Assembly: GCA_028820635.1 (NCBI GenBank)
Contig: JAPPIG010000084.1
Span: 248,001-312,000, forward strand
From: Candidatus Poribacteria bacterium
GTDB lineage: Bacteria; Poribacteria; WGA-4E; WGA-3G
Reading direction: 5' to 3'
DNA: 64,000 nucleotides
Positions 55,322 to 63,405 of this stretch are shown in pieces. The position numbers and the translations under genes were made by a program. Below the pieces are notes generated by a model that saw nothing but the letters and a program-made list of their open reading frames with translations, was not told the DNA's origin and ran no database searches. Position 1 is the first letter of the stretch. Each line of letters opens with the position of its first letter.

Positions 55322-56299
55322 ATGGCAGCCCCAAAAATCTTTATCACCCGTCCTATTCCCGAACCTATTCTCGTCCAAATACAAGCGGAATGTGACGTTG
55401 ACATGTGGCATACGAGTGCTATTCTGCCCCCTATTGCTGAAAAAATCCCACCACTTGACGGATTGATGACTTACGGACATGAACCTGTCACCGCAGAGAT
55501 GTTTGACACTTCACCCAACCTTAAAGTTGTTTCTGTTGTTGGCGTTGGTTATGACCATGTTGATGAAGATGCCGCCAGAGAACGCGGCATCGCGCTTGGA
55601 CACACACCCGATGTGTTAAGCAACACAACTGCTGATATGACATGGGCACTCTTGCTCGCTGCTGCACGAAATATTGTGCCAGCATATAACCACGTTCAGG
55701 TTGACAAACAGTGGCACTATTACGACCCGAACATTCTTTGGGGATACGATGTACATCACGCAACAATCGGGATTGTCGGCATGGGACGTATCGGGTATGC
55801 TGTCGCAAAACGCGCTGTGGCATTTGATATGAACGTGCTATATTACAAACGTGAACGTAGACCCGACTGGGAGGAGGAACTCGGTATTGAGTACGCTGAA
55901 CTGGAACACTTGCTTAAGGTTTCCGATTTTGTTACGCTCCATGTGCCTTTGACAGAAGAGACAACACACATGATTGGCAAAGCGGAGTTTGAATTGATGA
56001 AACCGACAACGATTCTTGTCAATATCGCCAGAGGTCCTGTTGTTGATCACGATGCGTTGTATGAGGCACTCACGGAAGGACAGATTGCCGGTGCCGCAGT
56101 TGACGTAACCGAACCTGAACCGATTAACACAGACCACCCACTCCTTGATTTGGACAATCTGCTTATAGCACCGCATCTCGGCAGTGCTACAATTCAAACG
56201 CGTATGAAAATGGCTACGATGGCAATGGAAAATTTGCTTGCTGGGTTGAAGGGAGAACGGTTGCCTTACGGTGTAGTGCAACCGCGCGGAGTTTCGTAA
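55322..56299 (+). CDS. D-isomer-specific 2-hydroxyacid dehydrogenase (glyoxylate/hydroxypyruvate reductase-like)
   Basis: 325 residues. The NAD(P)-binding motif is GIVGMGRIGYAVAKR (near 149). The catalytic Arg is in LVNIARGPVVD, the Glu in VDVTEPEP, and the His in IAPHLGSA. The N-terminal substrate domain has VVGVGYDHVD. YYKRERRP after the second strand has basic residues that could favour NADPH. Normal length. ACGAGG precedes the ATG. The stop codon overlaps the ATG of the following small ORF (TAATG). Confidence 0.95.
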   Translation: MAAPKIFITRPIPEPILVQIQAECDVDMWHTSAILPPIAEKIPPLDGLMTYGHEPVTAEMFDTSPNLKVVSVVGVGYDHVDEDAARERGIALGHTPDVLSNTTADMTWALLLAAARNIVPAYNHVQVDKQWHYYDPNILWGYDVHHATIGIVGMGRIGYAVAKRAVAFDMNVLYYKRERRPDWEEELGIEYAELEHLLKVSDFVTLHVPLTEETTHMIGKAEFELMKPTTILVNIARGPVVDHDALYEALTEGQIAGAAVDVTEPEPINTDHPLLDLDNLLIAPHLGSATIQTRMKMATMAMENLLAGLKGERLPYGVVQPRGVS

Positions 56300-56430
56300 T
56301 GGAAAGGATTCACCTTTATTATAATGTGTATGATATTAACGGACATCTCTACTACGAATTGCCAAATAGTGAACTCATCAAAGAAGATCCGATGTTAAAT
56401 ACCAATAATAAGGCGCAAACCAGTGAATAA
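56299..56430 (+). CDS. 43-residue small ORF ahead of the ATPase/PIN-like pair
   Basis: ATG 56299 overlaps the preceding TAA and has CGGAG seven bases upstream. The peptide starts MERIHLYYNVYDINGHLYYE and has an ordinary mixed composition, ending eight bases inside the start of the ATPase gene. Coupling on both sides argues for a real small protein. I recognise no family. By position it could be a small regulator of the downstream pair, but that is inference. Confidence 0.5.
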   Translation: MERIHLYYNVYDINGHLYYELPNSELIKEDPMLNTNNKAQTSE

Positions 56431-57700
56431 GGAACACCTCTTAGGTATCACCAAGATAGCGGTCAAAGGCTTTAAATCAATAGCGGAGGAGTGTGAAATT
56501 GACATCCGTCCGCTGACAATCCTCGCAGGTGCAAACAGTTCCGGAAAATCAAGTATTATGCAACCCCTATTGATGTTAAAGCAAACATTGGAGGTGCCCT
56601 TTGATCCGGGGCCTCTAATGATTGATGGGCCGAATGTTAAATTTACTGTTGCGGAACAATTTTTATCCACTTTAATTGAAAGGAGAAAAACGGATCGTTT
56701 CCATATCGGAATTAAATGTACCAAACCCGATCTTTATTTGCAGGTTACGACTACTTTTGTCAAGAAAAGTAAAAAAATTGAATTATTAGAAATGACCGTT
56801 GATCAATCCCCACCACGTGAGCGTTTTACCCTATACCCAAAAATGACGACTAAAGAAATTAAGATGATAGTACCCCCACCTTCTCTATCGGAGGATGCCG
56901 ATTGTGTAAGGCGTTCAGCGTGTTTTTTACGATTGGTATCTAAAGGTGGTTATTTTGTTTTCAATGCTGTTGATTATCTTGCAGATGAAATATTTAACAC
57001 CATTCACCTTCCTGGAATAAGAGGTAATCCTGACCGTATCAATAAACTAAGCAGCGCAAGTCCTTGGTATCCAGGTACGTTTGATAGTTACGCAGCAAGT
57101 GTCATTCATGAATGGCAAGAAACTACAGATGATCGTCTGAAAACGGTTACAAATGCCCTACATACACTTGAATTAACTGGAAGAGTTGCTACTAAAAAAA
57201 TCGGTGATGTAGGCATTGAAGTTCAGGTTGGGCGACTTCCTCATACCAACACTGACGAAACAGATATGGTCAATATTGCCGATGTGGGAATTGGGGTATC
57301 TCAAGTTCTACCCGTTTTAGTCGCAGTGATTGCTGCCGAGCCAGGACAATTGGTCTATATTGAGCAACCTGAGTTGCATCTTCATCCCAACGCGCAAGTC
57401 AAGTTAGCGCAAGTTTTAGCAGATGCGGCAAAACGGGGTGTGCGCGTCGTCACAGAGACACACAGTTCACTCCTACTTCTGGGGATTCAAACGCTTGTGG
57501 CAGAAGGAAAACTTTCACCAGATTTGGTTAAGCTGCACTGGTTCTCACGGAACGAAGAAGGTATTACCGAAGTTGACAGTGTAGATTTAGACGAAGCGGG
57601 GACTTACGGTGAGTGGCCCGTAGATTTTAATGATGTAAATCTCAACGCGCAGAGTCGTTATATAAAGGCATCCCGATCGCGTTTCATTGAAGGGACATAA
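56423..57700 (+). CDS. OLD/ABC-type ATPase (AAA_15/AAA_21-like)
   Basis: 425 residues starting with GTG. ITKIAVKGFKSIAE and Walker A GANSSGKSS (36-44) open the protein. A variable middle (60-280) follows, then signature-like ADVGIGVSQVLPVL, Walker B LVYIEQPELHLHP (near 312) and TETHSSLLLLGIQ, with a C-terminal GEWPVDFND. This arrangement (RecF/OLD-like, with a DUF3696-like tail) is that of ATPases in many defence modules. It lacks a TOPRIM nuclease, so an effector would have to be another protein; the PIN-like protein follows after one base. Confidence 0.88.
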   Translation: MNKEHLLGITKIAVKGFKSIAEECEIDIRPLTILAGANSSGKSSIMQPLLMLKQTLEVPFDPGPLMIDGPNVKFTVAEQFLSTLIERRKTDRFHIGIKCTKPDLYLQVTTTFVKKSKKIELLEMTVDQSPPRERFTLYPKMTTKEIKMIVPPPSLSEDADCVRRSACFLRLVSKGGYFVFNAVDYLADEIFNTIHLPGIRGNPDRINKLSSASPWYPGTFDSYAASVIHEWQETTDDRLKTVTNALHTLELTGRVATKKIGDVGIEVQVGRLPHTNTDETDMVNIADVGIGVSQVLPVLVAVIAAEPGQLVYIEQPELHLHPNAQVKLAQVLADAAKRGVRVVTETHSSLLLLGIQTLVAEGKLSPDLVKLHWFSRNEEGITEVDSVDLDEAGTYGEWPVDFNDVNLNAQSRYIKASRSRFIEGT

Positions 57701-57701
57701 T

Positions 57702-58250
57702 ATGCGTTCAAGGGATATGAAACGAATTGTGGTGAATGCCTCTGTTGCGCGTGCTGCAGGTGGTGAAGACGCAACCGCGTCTGTATCGATTAATTGCACC
57801 GAATTACTTGAATCCTTTCAAGACCAAACATCACATCATATTGTAATGACACTTGAGTTGTCTGAAGAATGGGATGAACACCAATCGAATTTTGCAGCCG
57901 CGTGGTTAGCAAACATGATTGCAACAAAAAGATTCCATTATATCGAACTTCCTCAGAACAGGGCTTTGCATGAAAAAATTGAAGCGACAGCAAGCCAACA
58001 AAAAGACATAAACGCGATGCTAAAAGATTTTCACCTTTTGGAAGCGGCGTTGGCAACCGATAAAACTATTATTTCACTTGATGAAACCGTTCGTGAACTT
58101 TTTGCACGAGCCACTCAGCAGGTTGGTGAAATCCGAGGAATTATCTGGGTAAACCCTGACAGGACAACAGAAGAACAACCTATTACTTGGCTACAAAACG
58201 GAGCACCTTCAGAAGCGCACCGTCAACTTTCTGCGTATCCTATACAATAA
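57702..58250 (+). CDS. PIN-like domain protein paired with the ATPase
   Basis: 182 residues. The ATG at 57702 has AAGGGA six bases upstream. The N-terminus RIVVNASVARAAG resembles the first strand of a family of PIN-like proteins that I recall as V-D-A-S-V-A-R; here the expected catalytic Asp is Asn (N12). Later conserved positions include EEWDEHQ (55-61), LLEAALATDKTIISLDETVRELF (112-134) with acidic D120 and D127. PIN folds are metal-dependent RNases, often toxins. With an ATPase directly upstream this looks like a two-gene effector system. The call is by motif memory only. Confidence 0.65.
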   Translation: MRSRDMKRIVVNASVARAAGGEDATASVSINCTELLESFQDQTSHHIVMTLELSEEWDEHQSNFAAAWLANMIATKRFHYIELPQNRALHEKIEATASQQKDINAMLKDFHLLEAALATDKTIISLDETVRELFARATQQVGEIRGIIWVNPDRTTEEQPITWLQNGAPSEAHRQLSAYPIQ

Positions 58251-58256
58251 AAAGAC

Positions 58257-59129
58257 CTATCCTCGCCAAGCCGTATCAATGCTGGTATACCCGTGTGTAT
58301 ACTGGTGCAAATGCGGTGGCAAATCCGCTAAGAACTGCTTTCCCACATCCGGAATCTCCCACGGAATATCAATGTGATGTTTTCGGTCCCGAAAACCGAT
58401 AGCGCACGATAACCGTATCTCATCAATTTGGTTTGGAAATGCAGCGTGATATGTGCGGTGCGCAAAAACGATCATATCACCGGGATTCGTGAAGAGCGGC
58501 ACACACCCTGGAACATCAAAGTCTGAATAAGCCTTCTCTTCTCCACCTATTTTGTAAAATGATCGTTTATCTGGTGTCAAGTTGAACCCTTCAGGACCAT
58601 CCCAATTTTCCACGTGAGAATCCGCAATCACGCACAAGCCGCCATGTTCCGGACGTGAACCGGTTATGTAAAACCATTTGCCTGATGGCCACATTCCTCG
58701 GTTCAGCACGTCTCCAGAATTTTTCGGTGCATCCGTCGAAAACCCGCACCAATCGGTATGCCATGCAACAGGATGAGACCCCGGCATCCGAATAATAGCC
58801 GCAGAACGATGCACGGTCAGTTCATTAGCGCCAATCAGGTGTCGGTGGATTTTCATAAACGGTTCATATTCCATCAATTGCCACGCTCCAGCACCAGATT
58901 CTATCCAAGCATGTCGAGTGCGACTCTGTCCATGCTCCAATTCTCTGTTTGGGTCTGTGCCATCAAAAACGGCTTGTTTCAAACTATCAACCAACGCATC
59001 AGGTAGCACATCTTTGATAATCGCAAAGCCGTGTGCCTCTAAGCATTCGGACATTTGAGGAAGCTGATCAATTTCAAACTCAAAAGTGTATCCCAGTTCA
59101 GGTTTTTGGATTTTTAAATAGTGTTCCAT
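58257..59129 (-). CDS. Phytanoyl-CoA dioxygenase (PhyH) family protein
   Basis: 290 residues. The start at 59129 is fixed by AGGA seven bases upstream and by a promoter whose -10 overlaps the longer ATG (59161-59159), which therefore cannot be translated. Fe(II) ligands: H124-x-D126 in AWHTDW; a distal His in AHRTYHAAFPN; an Arg in IRLSCAIGFRD. WPSGKWFYITGSRPEHGG is a distinctive block. Substrate unknown. It converges with the PIN-like gene six bases away and is divergent from another PhyH gene. Confidence 0.88.
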   Translation of the reverse strand: MEHYLKIQKPELGYTFEFEIDQLPQMSECLEAHGFAIIKDVLPDALVDSLKQAVFDGTDPNRELEHGQSRTRHAWIESGAGAWQLMEYEPFMKIHRHLIGANELTVHRSAAIIRMPGSHPVAWHTDWCGFSTDAPKNSGDVLNRGMWPSGKWFYITGSRPEHGGLCVIADSHVENWDGPEGFNLTPDKRSFYKIGGEEKAYSDFDVPGCVPLFTNPGDMIVFAHRTYHAAFPNQIDEIRLSCAIGFRDRKHHIDIPWEIPDVGKQFLADLPPHLHQYTHGYTSIDTAWRG

Positions 59130-59157
59130 AGGAATGTCCTGAAAGTATTTATCCGGC

Positions 59158-59186
59158 ATTCTATAATACGTTTACCATCATGTCAA
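59158..59186 (-). promoter_or_regulatory. Strong sigma-70-type promoter of the PhyH gene
   Basis: On the minus strand a perfect TTGACA (59186-59181), a 17-base spacer and TAGAAT (59163-59158). Start of transcription would be near 59151, about 22 bases before the chosen ATG. Confidence 0.75.
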
Positions 59187-59207
59187 CGCAAATTTTCTGT
59201 TATCCTC

Positions 59208-59236
59208 TTGCACTAATTGCCAACTTTTGTTAAAAT
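59208..59236 (+). promoter_or_regulatory. Possible promoter of the rightward PhyH gene
   Basis: TTGCAC (59208-59213), 17-base spacer, TAAAAT (59231-59236), about 90 bases before the ATG at 59329 and divergent from the leftward promoter. Confidence 0.4.
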
Positions 59237-59328
59237 ACAAAATGCCAAATCAATATCATCAAAGATTCCGAAGTAGCACAACTAATTCAACGCATTACAC
59301 AAGAGACAATTATTGTCGGAGGAAAATA

Positions 59329-60231
59329 ATGGCTGAAACCGTATTTGTGGGAGATCACGAAGTCACATTTCCAGGGACGCACCTCGGTGTGCTTCGGGAC
59401 TGCAACGCCGTACTGGATTCGGCGGAAGGCTTGCATAATCAGATAGCGGAAGATGGGTATCTACTCGCTCGCGGCTTGATTGACAAGGACAAAGTAATCG
59501 CTGCACGGCGTGCTATTCTTGAATATGCCGAAGGAAATGGGAAGGACAACGTATTCAAAGATGGAACCGATATAATGGAAGCAATCGCAGGCGAAGGCAG
59601 TCCGGGACGGACGATGGGCGCGCCAGCAGTTACACATCATCCCGATGTGTTGTCCGTTTTGGAAGGGGATGAACTCTTCACCTTCTTCCGAAACTTCTTT
59701 AGTGGCGATACCCGCACATTTGATTACAAATGGCTCCGATTTGTTCGTCCTGATGGTTGGTCTGGACCGCATTTTGATTTTGTCTATATGGGCAGAGGAT
59801 CAAAGCAATTACATACCTGCTGGGTACCATTTGGTGATGTGCCTGCAACGATGGGAACACTTACTGTGCTTGTTGGCTCACACAATCTGGATAGTTTTGC
59901 GCGTATTCGCGACACTTACGGCAAAACTGATGTGGATAAAGACGGTACACCAGGGCATTTCGGACGTGATCCAATGGAAATCAGTGAAAAATACGGTGGG
60001 GAGTGGCAGACAGCGGATTTTGAGATGGGTGATGTGATTGTCTTTACCATGCACACAATGCACACCTCTACGAAGAATTTATCAGATCGGTGGCGCATCA
60101 GTTGTGACATACGATTCCAGCCAGCAGAACATCCAATTGATGAGCGGTGGGTCGGAAAAAACCCGATTTCGCACACAGGAAGCCAAAAAATCTCTTTTGA
60201 AGAAGCGAAGAAGCAGTGGGGATTGGAATAA
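59329..60231 (+). CDS. Phytanoyl-CoA dioxygenase (PhyH) family protein
   Basis: 300 residues. The ATG at 59329 has GGAGG at seven bases; the frame extends to 59227 but upstream codons look non-coding. Iron ligands H148-x-D150 (GPHFDFVYMG), a distal His in FTMHTMHTSTKN and Arg in SDRWRIS. VPATMGTLTVLVGSHNLDSF is the usual family strand. It is distinct in sequence from the neighbouring leftward PhyH, so they are not a recent duplicate. Substrate unknown. Confidence 0.9.
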   Translation: MAETVFVGDHEVTFPGTHLGVLRDCNAVLDSAEGLHNQIAEDGYLLARGLIDKDKVIAARRAILEYAEGNGKDNVFKDGTDIMEAIAGEGSPGRTMGAPAVTHHPDVLSVLEGDELFTFFRNFFSGDTRTFDYKWLRFVRPDGWSGPHFDFVYMGRGSKQLHTCWVPFGDVPATMGTLTVLVGSHNLDSFARIRDTYGKTDVDKDGTPGHFGRDPMEISEKYGGEWQTADFEMGDVIVFTMHTMHTSTKNLSDRWRISCDIRFQPAEHPIDERWVGKNPISHTGSQKISFEEAKKQWGLE

Positions 60232-60249
60232 GAGATAGGATATTTCACC

Positions 60250-60290
60250 GATAGGCGCGGAAACGAGCTGTGCCTATCAAACCATTTTTC
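60250..60290 (+). terminator. Terminator between the PhyH gene and the TM2 gene
   Basis: GATAGGC (60250-60256) pairs with GCCTATC (60272-60278), extended by four more positions including two G-T pairs, then AAACCATTTTTC. It lies between convergent genes. Confidence 0.65.
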
Positions 60291-60305
60291 TTACCGTTTT
60301 ATGCT

Positions 60306-60764
60306 TCAAAACCATTCTCTATTGCCGACGACATAAATCTGTTCAAATTCTTCATCAGTCTTTACCAAATACAAGATTCCTTCAATAACTCCTATTACAC
60401 AAACTATGAAATTTGGGATGAATAGAAGAAACACGGTTATCATAAGTCCAGCGGTATTAATTACTAATAAAATAATACCTGCTTTCTTGTAACCAAGATA
60501 GAATTTGTGGATACCGAATGCTCCCAAGAAAATAGCAAGAAGTCCTGCGAGAATCTTATCTTTTTCTCCTAAAGTCGACCCACCAACAGCTATGTAGATT
60601 TCCTTGGCTTGATGGTCTTCGGTAGCAAAATCAACGGACATGCCACGTGTTGGGGGACGCTCACTTTTCCAATCAGCGCCGGTAAAATTGTATCGTTCGC
60701 CATCGTCTCCTGATATGGCACCAGAGTTAGTCTGAACAGAAAAATCAAGAATTTTTCCTTTCAT
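60306..60764 (-). CDS. TM2-domain membrane protein with N-terminal cold-shock-like segment
   Basis: 152 residues from the ATG at 60764. Residues 1-58 (GKILDFSVQTNSGAISGDDG, then RYNFTGADW) resemble a cold-shock/OB-like fold as found before TM2 or DUF1294 domains. Residues 66-135 form the TM2 domain: KDKILAGLLAIFLGAFGIHKFYLGYKKAG and a second helix pair. The tail DEEFEQIY is acidic. It begins 16 bases after the aminotransferase stop and is probably co-transcribed. Function unknown. Confidence 0.82.
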   Translation of the reverse strand: MKGKILDFSVQTNSGAISGDDGERYNFTGADWKSERPPTRGMSVDFATEDHQAKEIYIAVGGSTLGEKDKILAGLLAIFLGAFGIHKFYLGYKKAGIILLVINTAGLMITVFLLFIPNFIVCVIGVIEGILYLVKTDEEFEQIYVVGNREWF

Positions 60765-60780
60765 CGGACTTTTCCCGCAA

Positions 60781-61956
60781 TTAAGTGAATAATGCCCGCC
60801 GAATTTGGCGAACTGCCTGGCGAATTCTATCCTCATTTTCCACAAGCGCGATGCGGATATAACCCTCACCATTGTGCCCAAAACCTGCCCCCGGTGAAAC
60901 ACAGACCTCCGCTTCATTCAGGAGTTTCATTGAAAATTCCAAAGAGTTGAGATGTTTCCATGCTTCAGGGATTGGTGCCCAGACGAACATTGAGGCTTGT
61001 GGTTTCGGCACTTTCCAACCGATTCGGTTTAACCCGTCAACAAGCACGTCGCGGCGTTTCCAGTAAACATCTGCATTTTCCATGACCACATCTTCAGGTG
61101 TACGTAGTGCCATAATCGCAGCAATCTGAATGGGTGGAAAAATTCCATAGTCATAATACCCTTTAATGCGTGCAAGTGCCTCAATGATGTCCCGATTCCC
61201 CGCTGCAAATCCACATCGCCATCCTGCCATGTTATACGATTTAGACAGCGATATAAATTCAACGCCAACATCTTTTGCGCCCTTTGCCTGCAAGAAACTT
61301 GGCGCCTTATATCCGTCAAAAACGATATCCGCATAAGCCAAATCGTGGATTACCAACATATCTTGTTGTTTAGCGAATTGGACGACCTCTTCAAAGAAAT
61401 CCAATCCTACCACTGCCCCGGTTGGATTGTGTGGAAAACTTAATATCAACACCTTTGGCCTCGGCCATATATCGCGTGTAATCTCTGCAAGGGAGGGAAC
61501 GAAATCGTTTTCCTCAGAGAGTGGGATGCTAACAACACTTCCACCTGCAAGCACAACGCTATACATGTGAATAGGAAAAGTTGGGTTCGGCACCATCGCT
61601 AAATCACCATCATCAAGCAGGGCTAAAGCGAGATGTCCAAGTCCCTCTTTAGTTCCAATGACAGCAATTGCTTCCGCATTCGGGTCAATGTCTACACCGA
61701 AACGGCGTTCATAGTGCCAACTCACTTCTCTTCGCAGATTGTAGATACCACGAGATGCGGAATAACGGTGATTTCGGAGTTCCTGTGCTGCTTCTGTGAG
61801 TTTATCAATAATGGGTTGTGGGGTCGGTTGATTTGGATTTCCCATCCCCAAATCAATAATATCTATTCCCTGTTGCCGCCGTTCATGCGTCAACTGTTTG
61901 AGTTTGCCAAACATGTATGGCGGTAACCGATTTAAGCGTTTTGAAAATATAGTCAT
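60781..61956 (-). CDS. Class I/II PLP aminotransferase, AlaC/alanine-type
   Basis: 391 residues. The PLP lysine is K239 in FISLSKSYNMAGWRCGFAAGN; the Asn and Asp that bind the ring are in FPHNPTGAV (175-182) and VIHDLAYAD (202-210). N-terminal IIDLGMGNPNQPTP is typical of the AlaC/YfdZ group, which makes alanine from pyruvate and glutamate; LL-diaminopimelate aminotransferase is an alternative. AGGA lies eight bases before the ATG. It is 18 bases from the sulfatase gene upstream on the same strand. Confidence 0.9.
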   Translation of the reverse strand: MTIFSKRLNRLPPYMFGKLKQLTHERRQQGIDIIDLGMGNPNQPTPQPIIDKLTEAAQELRNHRYSASRGIYNLRREVSWHYERRFGVDIDPNAEAIAVIGTKEGLGHLALALLDDGDLAMVPNPTFPIHMYSVVLAGGSVVSIPLSEENDFVPSLAEITRDIWPRPKVLILSFPHNPTGAVVGLDFFEEVVQFAKQQDMLVIHDLAYADIVFDGYKAPSFLQAKGAKDVGVEFISLSKSYNMAGWRCGFAAGNRDIIEALARIKGYYDYGIFPPIQIAAIMALRTPEDVVMENADVYWKRRDVLVDGLNRIGWKVPKPQASMFVWAPIPEAWKHLNSLEFSMKLLNEAEVCVSPGAGFGHNGEGYIRIALVENEDRIRQAVRQIRRALFT

Positions 61957-61974
61957 CTTTTTAGTCCTGATTTA

Positions 61975-63405
61975 TTATTTTATTTTACCATGTTCCCAAT
62001 ATTCCCGCAAACGTTTCCCCCAATTTGATATAATTCTTTGCGGACCTTGGTGAACAATCTGTTGTCTATTGAGTTGACTTTCTTGAGTGAGAAGTTTTTC
62101 TCTGCAAGTCTTAATAACTTCTTGATATCCTTGAGTATCAGTGAGGTTTTCCGTCTCCCACGGATCGTTGTGTCTGTCAAACAACTGTGCAAGTCCAAGT
62201 TCTTCTGCGTTTGGTCCTGGAGGGAAAAAATCCTCCACCATTTTTGGTTTATATTCTGTAACATATTTATATTCGTCAGTGACAATCGCGCGTCCCCAAT
62301 AATTACTTTCTATGTAAGCATGTTTCCGCCAAGGCACATCTTTCTCCTCTGCAAATGGACGAAGACTCATGCCTTGTACGGCTTTAGGTTGGTCAACACC
62401 CGCATAATCACAGATTGTAGGGAATAGGTCTACACCAGAGACGAAATGCATGTCGTCAAAACGATTTTTTCTTATAGAAATTTCATCTCCTAAGCACGAA
62501 ATGATGAACGGAACCTTCACGCTCTCCTCATAAAGCGAAAACTTCTGGAACATCTGATGGCTTCCGCAGGCTTCACCGTGGTCAGCACTAAAGATGATTA
62601 ACGTGTTATCATAGAAAGATGTTTGCCGCAGTAGCGAAAGTGTCCGTCCAATCTCGGCGTCAACTTTTTCAATAAATCTGTAATAGTTCCACCGCAAATA
62701 ACGCCAATGAAGTTCGTCCCAATTCCGAACCGCTTTTAAGATACGTGCATGGATAAGCGCGTCATCAACTCTCCTACAAACACGATGTAATACCGTTTCC
62801 CGATCATCATAGTCAAAGTTTTCGGGCAGTGGCGGCAATTCATCTTCCGTCAGAATGCCTTGTTCAACCGGATTGGGAATATGTTTTTCCTCATGGTTGT
62901 GTAAATATTCGCATACATCATGTGGATCAACGTAACCAATTTGCAGATAAAACGGTTCATTACCATCATAATTCGTTAAGAAATCTGCTACCGCATGTGT
63001 AGATGCTGAATCGTAATATGCAGCACCGCCTGCATCAATATTGTGTCCTCCGTAATAGAGTGCCTCAAAACTTTCACGTACGTTCCTGCCGGGAACATGC
63101 CATTTTCCGCAATGGAATACCTTATAACCACCTGCCTTAAGAACCTGCCCAATATCAGGAATTTCTGTGTGAAGCTGTCCACCGTTGAAAGGTACACCTG
63201 TTTCGGATGTATATAATCCGGTTGCCCAACTGGATCGAGCAGCAGCGCACACAGGATCGGTACAGTACGATTTTTTGAAAGATATTCCGTTTCGGTGAAG
63301 TAGGTCAATGTTAGGCGTGTGGAGATACGGATTCCCGTAAGCCGATACAGCATTCCAAGAGTGTTGGTCGGTATTAATGAAGAGTATATTGGGACGTTTG
63401 TTCAT
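61975..63405 (-). CDS. Sulfatase
   Basis: 476 residues of the type I sulfatase/alkaline phosphatase superfamily. The metal-binding N-terminus is NILFINTDQHSWN. C53-A-A-A-R57 is the formylglycine motif, a variant of CxPSR with Ala in place of Pro, so activation by a formylglycine-generating enzyme is expected. Other active-site parts are FHCGKWH (near 97) and FSADHGEACGSH (near 275). No signal peptide is visible, so it appears cytoplasmic. Its ATG overlaps the stop of the upstream gene (ATGA). Substrate not predictable; sulfated polysaccharides are common for this family. Confidence 0.93.
   Translation of the reverse strand: MNKRPNILFINTDQHSWNAVSAYGNPYLHTPNIDLLHRNGISFKKSYCTDPVCAAARSSWATGLYTSETGVPFNGGQLHTEIPDIGQVLKAGGYKVFHCGKWHVPGRNVRESFEALYYGGHNIDAGGAAYYDSASTHAVADFLTNYDGNEPFYLQIGYVDPHDVCEYLHNHEEKHIPNPVEQGILTEDELPPLPENFDYDDRETVLHRVCRRVDDALIHARILKAVRNWDELHWRYLRWNYYRFIEKVDAEIGRTLSLLRQTSFYDNTLIIFSADHGEACGSHQMFQKFSLYEESVKVPFIISCLGDEISIRKNRFDDMHFVSGVDLFPTICDYAGVDQPKAVQGMSLRPFAEEKDVPWRKHAYIESNYWGRAIVTDEYKYVTEYKPKMVEDFFPPGPNAEELGLAQLFDRHNDPWETENLTDTQGYQEVIKTCREKLLTQESQLNRQQIVHQGPQRIISNWGKRLREYWEHGKIK

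Noticed and set aside
59130-59159. Longer N-terminus for the leftward PhyH protein starting at 59159.
   Set aside because: That ATG overlaps the -10 element of the strong promoter, so it would not be in the transcript.
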